Assembly: GCF_900105175.1 (NCBI RefSeq)
Contig: NZ_LT629771.1
Location: forward strand, 4,225,501 to 4,289,500
Length of the DNA stretch: 64,000 nucleotides
Source: Jiangella sp. DSM 45060
GTDB lineage: Bacteria > Actinomycetota > Actinomycetes > Jiangellales > Jiangellaceae
Reading direction: 5' to 3'
Each line of letters begins with the position of its first letter. The first letter of the stretch is position 1. The position numbers and the translations under genes are program-made. Below the pieces are notes generated by a model that worked only from the letters and a program-made list of their open reading frames with translations, was not told where the DNA came from and did not search any database. Below, piece after piece: positions 8,418 through 17,231 of this stretch.

Positions 8418-9548
8418 ATGTCGACGAGTCGGGTGGTGCGTGCGGCCGTGGCCGGCGTCGTCGCGGTGCTCGTGCTGCTGCCGGCCGCCGCGCCCGCCCT
8501 CGCGCACGTCCGCACCAGCGACGGCTGGTCCGAGATCCGCGCCGACGGCGACCACGTCCGCTACCGGCTCGGCCTGGAGTACGAGATCCTCGCCCGCGCC
8601 ATCGGCATGGGCGAGCACGCGATCGAGGCGCCCGACGACGGCAGCCGCCGGGCCGAGCTGGCCGCGCAGCGCGACCTGATCGAGACCTACCTGGCCGGCC
8701 GGGTCCGGATCGTCGCCGACGAGATCGAGTGCGCGATGACGCTGGAGGGGTCGGACGTCGAGCAGCGGCCGGCCACCGACGCCACCGCCGAGGACGTCGC
8801 GTACGCCGTGCTCGACCTCGACTACGACTGCCACGGCGCGACGTCGGGCCGGTACGTGCTCGACTACTCGGTGTTCTCCGGTGCCGGCTCGGACGCCGTC
8901 GTCGACGACCACACCACCACCGTCGACTACCACCTCGGCGGCGAGCGCGGCCGGGTCGTGCTGGACGGCGCGTACCCGCGGTTCAGCGCCGGCGAGCAGT
9001 CGTTCGGCGCCGCCGCGCTGCGCTCCGTCGGGCTGGGCGCGGAGCGCGTGCTCACCGGCCTCGACCACGCGCTGTTCGTCGCCGCCCTGGCGATCGGCGC
9101 GACCAGCCTCGCGCAGCTCGCCCGCGGCGTCGCCGCGTTCGCCGTCACCACCGCCGTGGGCCTGCTGGCCGTCGTCGCCGGGTGGGTGAGCCTGCCCGGC
9201 CCGGTGACCGGCGCGCTGGTCGCGCTGTCCGTCGTCTACGTCGCCGCGACGAACCTGGTCGGGCCGGAGTCGCGCTGGCGGCTGCCCGCCGTCGCCGCCG
9301 CCGGGCTGTTGCACGGGTTCGCGCTCGCCGGCGGGCTGCGCTTCGGCGACGACCTCGGCTGGGACCTGGCGACGTCGGTCGCCGGCGTCGGCCTCGGCAT
9401 CGCGCTCGGACAGGCTGTCCTGGCCGCCGGGCTGTTCGCGCTGGCCACCGCCGCCCGGCGCTACGCGTGGTTCTCGCTGGCCCACCTGGTCGCGACCGCC
9501 GTGACCGTCGTGACCGGGCTGGCGTGGTTCGTCCACCGGCTGCTGTGA
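8418..9548 (+). CDS. HupE/UreJ-family membrane protein
   Basis: A 376-residue protein with a signal peptide (residues 1-33, ending ALAHV), an extracytoplasmic domain of about 170 residues, then six or seven hydrophobic helices. The membrane part begins with LTGLDHALFVAALAIG and later has LLHGFALAGGL, the His-bearing motifs typical of HupE/UreJ. Family members are linked to nickel or cobalt uptake in hydrogenase and urease operons; stand-alone secreted-domain versions like this have unknown cargo. The ATG at 8418 follows GGAAGG by five bases, and an earlier in-frame ATG at 8346 lacks a site. It is divergent from the two-component operon and followed 23 bp later by the large phosphoesterase gene. 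Confidence 0.8.
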   Translation: MSTSRVVRAAVAGVVAVLVLLPAAAPALAHVRTSDGWSEIRADGDHVRYRLGLEYEILARAIGMGEHAIEAPDDGSRRAELAAQRDLIETYLAGRVRIVADEIECAMTLEGSDVEQRPATDATAEDVAYAVLDLDYDCHGATSGRYVLDYSVFSGAGSDAVVDDHTTTVDYHLGGERGRVVLDGAYPRFSAGEQSFGAAALRSVGLGAERVLTGLDHALFVAALAIGATSLAQLARGVAAFAVTTAVGLLAVVAGWVSLPGPVTGALVALSVVYVAATNLVGPESRWRLPAVAAAGLLHGFALAGGLRFGDDLGWDLATSVAGVGLGIALGQAVLAAGLFALATAARRYAWFSLAHLVATAVTVVTGLAWFVHRLL

Positions 9549-9571
9549 CCCCCTCAGTGAATGGAGACGAA

Positions 9572-12500
9572 GTGAGAACGCTCAGCGCACGCCTCTCCCC
9601 GGAGGCGCTCGGCCGCTACCGCCGGGCCGTCTACGCGTCGCTGGCCCTGCTGGTCGGCGTCGCGCTCATCGGCCCGGTCGCGACCGTGGTCGCCGAGACC
9701 GTCGCCGCGTCGTCGGCGCAGGTCAGCGGCGTCGTGTACGAGGACGCCAACGGCAACGACCGGCAGGACGCCGGCGAGCCGGGCGTCGAGGGCGTCAGCG
9801 TGTCCGACGGCGTCGCGCTGGTCGAGACCGACGAGCAGGGCCGCTACCAGCTGGAGCTGGACACCGCCCGGCGCGTCACCGACCTCGTGTTCATCACCCA
9901 GCCCGCCGGCTACGTCGTCGGCGCCGACGAGTTCATGACGCCGCGGTTCTACCAGTCCTTCGGCCAGGTGCCGGCCGGTGAGACGCGGACGGCGGACTTC
10001 GCGCTGACCCGCGACCCGGGCAGTCAGGGCTCGACGTTCTCGTTCGCGAACATCGCCGACCCGCACGTCAACCCGCAGCTGCCGGAGCAGATCCACGAGA
10101 TCAACTCCACCTCGAACGACATCCCGTTCATCGCCGTCAGCGGCGACCTCACGAACAACGCGACCGACGCCGAGTTCACGACGTACAAGAAGGCGACGGC
10201 CGGCTCCGAGGTCCCGGTGTGGCCCGCGGTGGGCAACCACGAGTACTTCTCCGGCGGCGGCACCGGATACGCCGCGCGCATCGACAACTACCGTCGTCAC
10301 GTCGGACCGGAGTGGTACTCGTTCGACTACGGCAACCGGCACTTCCTGGTGCTGGAGAACAACGGCCAGGCGCCGTTCGACGAGCAGCTCAGCTGGATCC
10401 GCCGCGACCTCGAGGCCAACGTCGGCGACAAGGAGCTGATCGTCCTCGCTCACCAGCCGATGAACGTGCCGTTCGGCTCGCCGTCGCAGTACGACCAGTA
10501 CGGCGACCTGTTCGACCAGTACGGCGCCGAGCTGATGCTGGTCGGCCACGAGCACTCCAACGACGTCGAGCCGAACAGTGAGTTCGCGCCGTCGGCGAAG
10601 CACATCCAGACGGTGTCCAGCTCGTACACCATCGACAACGCCCCGCGCGGCTTCCGCTTCATCCACCTGCGCGGCGAGACCTTCGAGAACCCGTTCCGCA
10701 TGTACGGCGTGGACCAGGCGCTGACGATCACCAGCCCGGCGCCGGGCAGCGAGGTCGGCGCCGACGGGAACCGCACCGGCTTCCCGGACATCCAGGTCAA
10801 CGCGTACGACACCGCCGACGAGGTGGTGCGGGTCCGTTACCGCATCGACGGCGGCTCGTGGCGGCCGCTGACGCCGTCCGGTGAGCTGACCTGGCACGCG
10901 GAGTTCGCCGGCCGGGCGCCATCCCCGGGCCCGCACAGCATCGAGGTGGAGGCGGTCGACGAGGGCGGGCAGCGCTGGACCGAGTCGGCGGACTTCACCA
11001 TGACGACCGAGCCGCTGGTCGCGCCGGTGGCCGGCGCCGACTGGACCCAGCACCACGGCGACCCCGGGCACACCGGCGTGGCCGCCGACGTCGTCGACCC
11101 CGGGCTGGAGCTGGCGTGGAGCTACCGCACGCCGGGCACGTTCCTCACCGGCTCTCCCACCGTCGTCGACGGCGTCGTGTACGCCGGCACCCGCGACGAG
11201 AACGGCGACGGCAACGCCGCGCTGCACGCCGTCGACCTCGCGACCGGCGAGCAGCTCTGGGAGTACCCGGTGCCGTCGTCGATCGTCGGCACCCCCGCGG
11301 TGCTCGGCGACACCGTGTTCGTCGGCACGCTGCGCGCCCAGCTGTTCGCCGTCGACCGTCACACCGGCGAGCTGGTGTGGCAGCGCGACACCGAGGACGC
11401 GCCGGAGCCGAACAACCAGCGCGCCTACGGCTACTACTCCCCCGCGGTCGCCGACGGCAAGGTGTACTGGGCCTACCAGACCCGCTACGGCGCGGGCAGC
11501 CAGGGCGCGCTGGTCGCGCTCGACCCGGCCGACGGCAGCGAGCTCTGGGCGTCGCCGCTGGCCGGCGCGACGATGAGCGACGGCACCCCGGCCATCGCCG
11601 GCGGTCAGGTCTTCGTCGGCAGCCAGACCGCCGACCAGGTGCTCGCCTTCGACGCCGCCACGGGCGTGCGCCAGTGGCAGTCGTCGGCGGTGCTCGGCGG
11701 CTGGCAGGACGGCATCCCCGCCGCCGCGGACGGCCGGGTGTTCATCGGCTCGAACAACGGCATCATCGCCCGCGACGCCGCGACCGGCCGCGACCTGTGG
11801 AGCTACCGCAGCCCGCACGCGTCGCGGGTCTCCAGCGGCGCGACGCCGTCGGCTCCGGCCGTCGCCGGCGACGTCGTCTACATGGGCTTCCCGAGTGGCG
11901 CGGTGACGGCGCTCGACGCCCGGACCGGCGCGGTGCTGTGGGACCGGCTGCTGCCCGGCGGCACCTACACCGGCGGCGTGCTGTCCTCGCCCGTGCTCAG
12001 CGGCGAGACGCTGTTCGTCGGCGCCAACAACGGCTTCTTCTACGCGCTGGACAGCGTGACCGGGCAGCCGCTGTGGCAGTACGAGATCGGCACCTGGGTC
12101 GGCTCCGGCCCGGCGGTCAGCGGCAACACCGTCGTCGCCGGCGCGTGGGACGGCAACCTCTACGCGTTCACGCCGGGCGGCGAGGCCGCGGCCCGGTGGG
12201 CGCGCGTCACCGGCACCGTGACGGACGAGGCGACCGGCGCGCCGGTCGACGGCGCCCGGGTGGTCGCCACCAGCGGCGGCCAGTCGCTGTCGACGACCAC
12301 CGACTCGCAGGGCCGGTACACGCTCGGCCTGGCGCCCGGCGACTACACGGTGTCGACGGCGAAGCGGGCGTTCCTGCCGGTGGACGGCTCGACGGCGGCG
12401 GTGACGGTCGGCACGACCGGGACGGTCACCGCGGACCTCACGCTGGCCGAGGTGACCGGCCCGACGGCGGGCGCGTCCACGGTGGTACCCGACTACGGCT

Positions 12501-14290
12501 CGGGCAGCCCGCGCACCGACGCGGTGGCCGGCGAGACGTACCACTTCACCATGAACGAGCGGGTCCAGGCGACGATCTCGTCCCGCGCCGCGGCGAACAA
12601 CCAGCCCGGCACGCTCGCCGCCGGCAGCCTCGGCGACCTGTTCCTACTCGACGGCACCGCGCAGGAGACGCTGGACTGGAGCGAGTTGATGCTGTCGCGG
12701 ACGGCCGGCGGGCCCGGCACACCCGACTGGAACCGTCCGAACGACTGGCTGAACCTCACCGACATCGGGACCGAGGGCTCCGCCGTCGTGGCGTCCGGGT
12801 CGGCGAAGGTCGACCCGGACCTGAGGACGACGCTGCGCTACCGCGCGCTGGCCGACGCGCCCGTCGTCAAGATCAGCCTGGAGATCGAGAACACCGGCAC
12901 GTCGGACTTCGACGGGTACTTCCAGTACCTGCTCGACCCCGACAGCGCGCAGGACGTCGCGTATCTGCCGGGCATCGCCCGCAACGACCCCGGCTACGTC
13001 ACGTCCGGCTGGACGGACAACTTCGTGTACGTCGGCTCGACGACGGAGCGGCAGGTCCCGGCGCACGGCGTGGCCTGGCTGGAGGACGAGCCGCACGCGA
13101 TCAGCGGGTTCGGCTACGTCACGGGCGCCTGGTTCGACGCCGCCGTCGACGCCGGGGAGACCCGTACGATCAGCTGGTACCACATCACCGACTACCCGGG
13201 CGCCGGGCACGTCTCGTCGAACGTCGCCGCGTGGGCCGACCGGCTCGACCTGCTCGACGACGAGGTGGCCGACCGGTCCCGCGTCGGCGGCACGGTGACG
13301 CAGGCCGACACCGGCGCCCCGGCGGCCGGGGTGCTGGTCGAGGCGGTGGACGCTTCCGGCGCGGTCGCCGGGTCCGCGCGGACGGGCGCCGACGGGCGGT
13401 ACCTGATGGCGCTGGACCCGGGCGCGTACACGCTGCGGGTGGCGGCGCTCGGGTACGCGACGGCGACGGCGACGGCGTCGGTCGTGGCCGGTTCGACCGC
13501 GACCGCCGACCTCACGCTCGACCCGGTGACCGTGCTGGCCAGTGTGGGCCGGCAGCTCTCCGGCGGCCTCGTCGAGGGCGGCCCGCAGGACGTCGTCATG
13601 GAGAACGACCAGCTCGCGGTGGCCATCGCCAAGGTGTACGACGACGGGCAGCTGCCGGGGTCCACCGCCGGCAAGCCGGTCGACCTCGCCGTGCGCGGCC
13701 GGGCCGACCAGCTGGACTGGCTGAACCTGCCGTACATCGCCGACGAGCAGCCGACCGGCACCGAGGCCTGGCAGCAGACGACGGTCCGCACCTCCGACGT
13801 GGAGGTCGTGCAGGCCACCGGCGACGCGGCGATCGTCCGCACCACCGGGACGTCGTCGGCGCACCCCGGCGTGACCGTCGAGACGACGTACACGATCCGG
13901 CCCGGCGAGCCATGGGTGCGGGCGTCGACCGTCTTCCGCAACACCGGCTCGTCGGACCTCTCGGTGTGGGTGGGCGACGCGATGGACTGGGACGGCGCCG
14001 GGCAGCGGCACGGCGTGGCCGGGCACCCCGTCATCACCACGCCGTACGAGAGCCCGGCCGAGTACGTCCCGGCCGGGCGGTGGATCGGCGGCGCCGGCAC
14101 CGACCCGCAGACCTACGGCGTCGTCTACGCGGGCGACGACGAGTTCACCGCGTACGGCAACGGGAACTGGATCATGAGCCGGTTCCCGGTGACGCTGCCG
14201 GCGGGCGGGTCGTACACGCTGGACCGGCGGGTCGTCGCGGCCGCCAACGGCGGTGCGGCGAACCCGTTCGCGGTGCTCGACCAGCTCTGA
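9572..14290 (+). CDS. Secreted metallophosphoesterase with beta-propeller and carboxypeptidase-regulatory modules
   Basis: A 1572-residue exported protein. After a hydrophobic leader, residues about 45-145 form a small beta domain (VSGVVYEDANGNDRQDAGEPG) of the kind that precedes calcineurin-like phosphoesterases. Residues 150-340 are the phosphoesterase, with metal motifs ADPH, SGDLTNN, GNHEY and VGHEHSND. Residues about 500-870 carry PQQ-type propeller repeats (VYAGTRDENGDG, LWEYPVPSS, ALDARTGAVLWDRLLPGG). Carboxypeptidase-regulatory domains start near 875 and 1235, each followed by a related beta-sandwich of about 250 residues, so the C-terminal half is an internal duplication. The GTG at 9572 follows GGAGA by four bases. 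It is 23 bp after the HupE-type gene. Substrate unknown; a secreted phosphodiesterase or phosphatase is the safest reading. Confidence 0.85.
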   Translation: MRTLSARLSPEALGRYRRAVYASLALLVGVALIGPVATVVAETVAASSAQVSGVVYEDANGNDRQDAGEPGVEGVSVSDGVALVETDEQGRYQLELDTARRVTDLVFITQPAGYVVGADEFMTPRFYQSFGQVPAGETRTADFALTRDPGSQGSTFSFANIADPHVNPQLPEQIHEINSTSNDIPFIAVSGDLTNNATDAEFTTYKKATAGSEVPVWPAVGNHEYFSGGGTGYAARIDNYRRHVGPEWYSFDYGNRHFLVLENNGQAPFDEQLSWIRRDLEANVGDKELIVLAHQPMNVPFGSPSQYDQYGDLFDQYGAELMLVGHEHSNDVEPNSEFAPSAKHIQTVSSSYTIDNAPRGFRFIHLRGETFENPFRMYGVDQALTITSPAPGSEVGADGNRTGFPDIQVNAYDTADEVVRVRYRIDGGSWRPLTPSGELTWHAEFAGRAPSPGPHSIEVEAVDEGGQRWTESADFTMTTEPLVAPVAGADWTQHHGDPGHTGVAADVVDPGLELAWSYRTPGTFLTGSPTVVDGVVYAGTRDENGDGNAALHAVDLATGEQLWEYPVPSSIVGTPAVLGDTVFVGTLRAQLFAVDRHTGELVWQRDTEDAPEPNNQRAYGYYSPAVADGKVYWAYQTRYGAGSQGALVALDPADGSELWASPLAGATMSDGTPAIAGGQVFVGSQTADQVLAFDAATGVRQWQSSAVLGGWQDGIPAAADGRVFIGSNNGIIARDAATGRDLWSYRSPHASRVSSGATPSAPAVAGDVVYMGFPSGAVTALDARTGAVLWDRLLPGGTYTGGVLSSPVLSGETLFVGANNGFFYALDSVTGQPLWQYEIGTWVGSGPAVSGNTVVAGAWDGNLYAFTPGGEAAARWARVTGTVTDEATGAPVDGARVVATSGGQSLSTTTDSQGRYTLGLAPGDYTVSTAKRAFLPVDGSTAAVTVGTTGTVTADLTLAEVTGPTAGASTVVPDYGSGSPRTDAVAGETYHFTMNERVQATISSRAAANNQPGTLAAGSLGDLFLLDGTAQETLDWSELMLSRTAGGPGTPDWNRPNDWLNLTDIGTEGSAVVASGSAKVDPDLRTTLRYRALADAPVVKISLEIENTGTSDFDGYFQYLLDPDSAQDVAYLPGIARNDPGYVTSGWTDNFVYVGSTTERQVPAHGVAWLEDEPHAISGFGYVTGAWFDAAVDAGETRTISWYHITDYPGAGHVSSNVAAWADRLDLLDDEVADRSRVGGTVTQADTGAPAAGVLVEAVDASGAVAGSARTGADGRYLMALDPGAYTLRVAALGYATATATASVVAGSTATADLTLDPVTVLASVGRQLSGGLVEGGPQDVVMENDQLAVAIAKVYDDGQLPGSTAGKPVDLAVRGRADQLDWLNLPYIADEQPTGTEAWQQTTVRTSDVEVVQATGDAAIVRTTGTSSAHPGVTVETTYTIRPGEPWVRASTVFRNTGSSDLSVWVGDAMDWDGAGQRHGVAGHPVITTPYESPAEYVPAGRWIGGAGTDPQTYGVVYAGDDEFTAYGNGNWIMSRFPVTLPAGGSYTLDRRVVAAANGGAANPFAVLDQL

Positions 14291-14301
14291 CCGACTGCTC
14301 T

Positions 14302-14339
14302 CGTCCCCGTCGTCCGGCACGTGCCGGGCGGCGGGGACG
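14302..14339 (+). terminator. Hairpin terminator
   Basis: CGTCCCCG (14302-14309) pairs with CGGGGACG (14332-14339), and the interior CCGGCACGTGCCGG adds a second palindromic stem. It begins 11 bp after the stop of the phosphoesterase gene. No T-run. Confidence 0.7.
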
Positions 14340-14382
14340 ACCGCGTTCGATGAGAGTTCGCGGCCGGGCGATGAGCTGGCGA

Positions 14383-14396
14383 TGAGAACGCTCTCA
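14383..14396. promoter_or_regulatory. Possible LacI-family operator
   Basis: TGAGAACGCTCTCA has five-base inverted arms (TGAGA/TCTCA) around ACGC and resembles LacI-type sites with a central CG step. It lies 83 bp upstream of the acidic surface protein gene. No LacI gene is visible in this window. Confidence 0.3.
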
Positions 14397-14478
14397 ACAA
14401 CGCCGTTCTCGCTGGCTTCCGGGCGCTGACCAGGACAGATTGAGGTCGGGAAGACCAACCGACACGAAGGAGCCAGCC

Positions 14479-14907
14479 ATGCGTTCCAGCAGGATCAGCC
14501 TCGCCGCGGCGCTCGCCGCGGCCGCCGGACTGACCGGCGCCGGCGTCGCCCTCGCCGCCCCCGCGACCGCCGTCGATGCCGTCGCCGTCGCCGCCGACGA
14601 CGACGCGGGAGATGACGACGCGGGAGACGACGACGGCGGTGATGACGACGGTTCCGGCGACGACGGCGACGACGGCCAGGCGCCGAGCGGCGGCGTGAAC
14701 ACCGGCGTCACCGCGAGCGACGACGACGGCTCCGGCGACGATGACGGGGACGACGACGGCGGGCAGGCGCCCAGCGGCGGCGTCGACACCGGCGCCGGCG
14801 GCACCGCCGACGGCGACCTCGGCTGGCTGGCGCCCGGCGCGCTGGTCGGGCTGGCCGGCGTCGGCGGCGCGGGCCTGCTCTGGCGCCGGTTCCGGACCGA
14901 GAGCTGA
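14479..14907 (+). CDS. Acidic cell-surface protein with C-terminal membrane anchor; probable sortase substrate
   Basis: A 142-residue protein. Residues 1-32 are a signal peptide ending near AAPATA. Residues 40-95 are almost only Asp and Gly, likely disordered and cation-binding. The ten-residue motif QAPSGGV(N/D)TG appears twice, at 67-76 and 96-105, separated by an Asp-rich spacer. The second copy is followed by AGGTADGDLGWLAPG, a hydrophobic helix (about 118-134) and the basic tail WRRFRTES. That order (motif, helix, positive tail) is that of a sortase substrate, though there is no LPXTG. The ATG has GAAGGAG six bases upstream. The sortase gene begins 8 bp after the stop, which strongly supports a functional pair. 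Confidence 0.75.
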   Translation: MRSSRISLAAALAAAAGLTGAGVALAAPATAVDAVAVAADDDAGDDDAGDDDGGDDDGSGDDGDDGQAPSGGVNTGVTASDDDGSGDDDGDDDGGQAPSGGVDTGAGGTADGDLGWLAPGALVGLAGVGGAGLLWRRFRTES

Positions 14908-14915
14908 CCGGCGCC

Positions 14916-15566
14916 GTGCACCGGACCCGCGACGGCTGCCGCCCCGGGCGGGTGGCGGCCGTCGCGGCCCTGGCCGTCCTCCTGGCGGCGGCGTGCGGCG
15001 GCGACCCGTCCGGCACGAGCACGGACGCAGGCGCCGCGACCGCGCCCGCCGTGCCGGTCGCGCCGACCACCGCACCGCCGAGCGAACCGCCCAGCACCCC
15101 GTCGGCCGTCCCCGTGACGGAGCAGCTGGCCGACCCGGTCGCGGTGACCGTCCCGTCGGCCGGCATCGACACCGACGTCGTCCCGATCGCCGTCGACGGC
15201 GACAACGTCCTCGTCCCGCCCCCGTACGGCGACGCCGGCTGGTGGCAGGCGGGGCCAGAGCCGGGCGAGAACGGCGCGGCGGTGATCGCGGGCCACCTCG
15301 ACAACCGCGACGGGCCGGACGTGTTCTACCGGCTCGGCGACGTCGCGCCGGGCGACGAGATCGTCGTCACCCGCGCCGACGGCGGCACGTCCGCCTTCCG
15401 CGTCGTCGAGGTCGGCCAGTACTCGCAGGACGACTTCCCGACCGACGCCGTCTACGGCGGCCCGGACGACCGGCCGCTGCTGCGGCTGATCACCTGCGGC
15501 GGCGAGTACGACCGCGAGCTGGGCCGCTACCGCGACAACGTGGTGGTGTTCGCCGAGCCGGCCTGA
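14916..15566 (+). CDS. Class F sortase
   Basis: A 216-residue transpeptidase-type enzyme. The N-terminal segment is hydrophobic and has a lipobox-like end (LAAAC), then a Pro/Thr-rich linker to about residue 68. The sortase domain carries the catalytic His127 (AGHLDN), Cys194 (LITCGGEYD) and Arg206 (GRYRDNVVVFA), all in the expected order and spacing. Class F enzymes are common in Actinobacteria; many have no proven substrate. The start is a GTG at 14916, eight bases after the acidic protein gene, so the two are probably one transcript and the acidic protein the likely substrate. Confidence 0.9.
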   Translation: MHRTRDGCRPGRVAAVAALAVLLAAACGGDPSGTSTDAGAATAPAVPVAPTTAPPSEPPSTPSAVPVTEQLADPVAVTVPSAGIDTDVVPIAVDGDNVLVPPPYGDAGWWQAGPEPGENGAAVIAGHLDNRDGPDVFYRLGDVAPGDEIVVTRADGGTSAFRVVEVGQYSQDDFPTDAVYGGPDDRPLLRLITCGGEYDRELGRYRDNVVVFAEPA

Positions 15567-15624
15567 GGGCCGTCCGCACGTCCGGCCTTTCGGAGGTGTC
15601 GCCACGTTCTGCGACACTGACGGC

Positions 15625-16068
15625 ATGCGCGCAGCGCGGCCGGTTCCGCTCGCGCTCGCCGCCGCTCTGCTGGTGGCGACCGGGTGCGGGTCCGGCGACC
15701 CGGGCACCAGCACGGGCGAGCAGGCATGTGCCGCCCCGGCCACCGTCGTCGCGGCCGAGACGGTCACACCGGGCCAGACGGTCCTGGTCACCGGGCTCGG
15801 GCTGTGGACCGGATGCGTCGACAGCGGCGCGGCCGCCGAGGATGGCCCGGTCGTCTACGACGGCTCGGACGTCGATCCGGAGCTGCTCACCGGGCAGGCC
15901 GTCACCTGGCGGCAGGGCGACGACGTCGTCGAGCTGGCGGTGGTGGACGCGGGAGTGGACGGGTCGGCGGCGGCCGTAGTGACGATCCCGGCCGGCGCCC
16001 GGGACGGGACGGGTGAGCTCGCGGTCGGCATCGCCACGCCCGTCGTGGTCAGCGTGGTGGGTCCGTAG
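15625..16068 (+). CDS. Small lipoprotein, unrecognised
   Basis: A 147-residue protein with a signal sequence and lipobox (LLVATGC, Cys about 21), then a Ser/Thr/Gly linker and a compact beta-rich domain of about 110 residues (TVTPGQTVLVTGLGLWTGC and VVTIPAGARDGTGELAV). Two Cys in the mature part could pair. I do not recognise the family. It ends 20 bp inside the 3' end of the convergent TetR gene. It may belong with the sortase pair, 58 bp upstream, or stand alone. Confidence 0.65.
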   Translation: MRAARPVPLALAAALLVATGCGSGDPGTSTGEQACAAPATVVAAETVTPGQTVLVTGLGLWTGCVDSGAAAEDGPVVYDGSDVDPELLTGQAVTWRQGDDVVELAVVDAGVDGSAAAVVTIPAGARDGTGELAVGIATPVVVSVVGP

Positions 16069-16630
16069 CCGGCAGGGTCGCGGCGAACATGGCGACGAAG
16101 CGGTCCATGGCGGCGTCGACGGCGGCGCGGTCGCCGGTGGCGAGGAGGTCCAGCAGCAGCCCGCGGCCGACCGCGACCCCGAGCCGGGCCTGCGCCCGAG
16201 CGACGTCGGGCGCGACGCCGGCCCGCTCCATGGGCGCGGCCAGGGCCTCCACCCAGGTGTCGACGACGCCGTCGAGCAGCGGGAGCGCCGCGGGGTCGCC
16301 CTGCAGGGCGCGGCCGTAGAGCTCGAAGAACAGCCGCTCGTTCGGCCACAGCGCCGGGTCGGACACCCGGGTCCAGAACCGCCGGCCCGCCTCGACCGGG
16401 TCGTCCGCGGCGGCCAGCTCGGCCAGCAGCTCCCGCTGCCGCTCCTCGACGGTGCGGGCGACCTCGACGAACAGGCCCTCCTTGGAGCCGAAGTGGTAGA
16501 TCAGCATGCGGTGACTGGTGCCCAGCGCCGAGGCGATCTGCCGCAGGCTGCGCTCGCCCATCCCGTTCGCCGCGACGTACTCGATCGCGGCCCGCAGCAA
16601 CCGCTCCTTCCCGCCACCCGCCTCTGTCAT
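16049..16630 (-). CDS. TetR-family repressor
   Basis: A 193-residue regulator. The N-terminal helix-turn-helix (residues about 8-52) reads ERLLRAAIEYVAANGMGERSL then IASALGTSHRMLIYHFGSKEGL, and the rest is a helical ligand-binding domain. It is divergent from the SRPBCC gene, with only 30 bp between the two start codons, and that gap contains a perfect dyad. It therefore most likely represses the SRPBCC gene and itself. The ligand is unknown, probably a small hydrophobic molecule. Confidence 0.92.
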   Translation of the reverse strand: MTEAGGGKERLLRAAIEYVAANGMGERSLRQIASALGTSHRMLIYHFGSKEGLFVEVARTVEERQRELLAELAAADDPVEAGRRFWTRVSDPALWPNERLFFELYGRALQGDPAALPLLDGVVDTWVEALAAPMERAGVAPDVARAQARLGVAVGRGLLLDLLATGDRAAVDAAMDRFVAMFAATLPATDPPR

Positions 16631-16645
16631 GCCTCAGATCGTACC

Positions 16646-16661
16646 TGTACCATTTGGTACA
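16646..16661. promoter_or_regulatory. TetR operator in the divergent promoter
   Basis: TGTACCATTTGGTACA is a perfect dyad of seven-base arms around TT. Its last base is the A of the SRPBCC ATG at 16661, so binding would cover the promoter and start of that gene and the promoter of the TetR gene (start 16630). Confidence 0.75.
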
Positions 16662-17104
16662 TGGGTGAACAACGCATCGACGTCACCGCCACCACGACGG
16701 CCCCGGCCTCGGCCGTCTACGCCCTGCTGCGCGACGGCGCGAGCTGGCCGGTCTGGTCGCCGCTCGGCTCGTTCGAGCTGGAGTCGCCCGGCCCCGAGGG
16801 CGGCGAGAGCCTCGGCGCGGTCCGGATCTTCCGCACCGGCCGCATCACCAACCGCGAGCGCATCGTCGAGCTGGTGCCGGACCGGCGGTTCAGCTACGCG
16901 CTGCTGTCGGGCATGGCGATCAAGGGCTACCGCGCCGACATCGACCTCTCCGAGGGGCCGGACGGCACCACCATCCGCTGGCGCTCGTCGTTCCGGGCCA
17001 AGGTGCCCGGCTTCGGCGGCGTCTACCGGCGCGCCCTGACGAAGTTCATCCAGCAGTGCGTCGACGGCCTCGCGAAGCACACGGCCACCCGCCTGACACC
17101 CTGA
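16661..17104 (+). CDS. SRPBCC-family lipid-binding or polyketide-cyclase-like protein
   Basis: A 147-residue cytosolic protein of the START/Bet v1 type: an N-terminal strand then ATTTAPASAVYALLRDGASWPVWSPL, a beta sheet with GAVRIFRTGRITNRERIVEL, and a long C-terminal helix (FGGVYRRALTKFIQQCVDGL). Members bind hydrophobic ligands in a central pocket. The ATG at 16661 abuts the operator and has no ribosome-binding site, so translation may be leaderless. The function is likely tied to the compound sensed by the divergent TetR protein. Confidence 0.85.
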   Translation: MGEQRIDVTATTTAPASAVYALLRDGASWPVWSPLGSFELESPGPEGGESLGAVRIFRTGRITNRERIVELVPDRRFSYALLSGMAIKGYRADIDLSEGPDGTTIRWRSSFRAKVPGFGGVYRRALTKFIQQCVDGLAKHTATRLTP

Positions 17105-17231
17105 GACGAGGGCGCCACCAACGCTCGCCGGAGGCTGGTCGCGGTCCCACCGCATCCGTTATGGTGCGAACCGGGCAGGCGGGTCCGGCGACGGCCCGTC
17201 CCGTGGTGGCGCACACGAAGGGTGCCCGGCC

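Noticed and set aside
14383-14396. Using the LacI-like dyad to claim cellobiose-type control of the sortase pair
   Set aside because: One site, no LacI gene in view, and palindromes of this size are common in GC-rich DNA.
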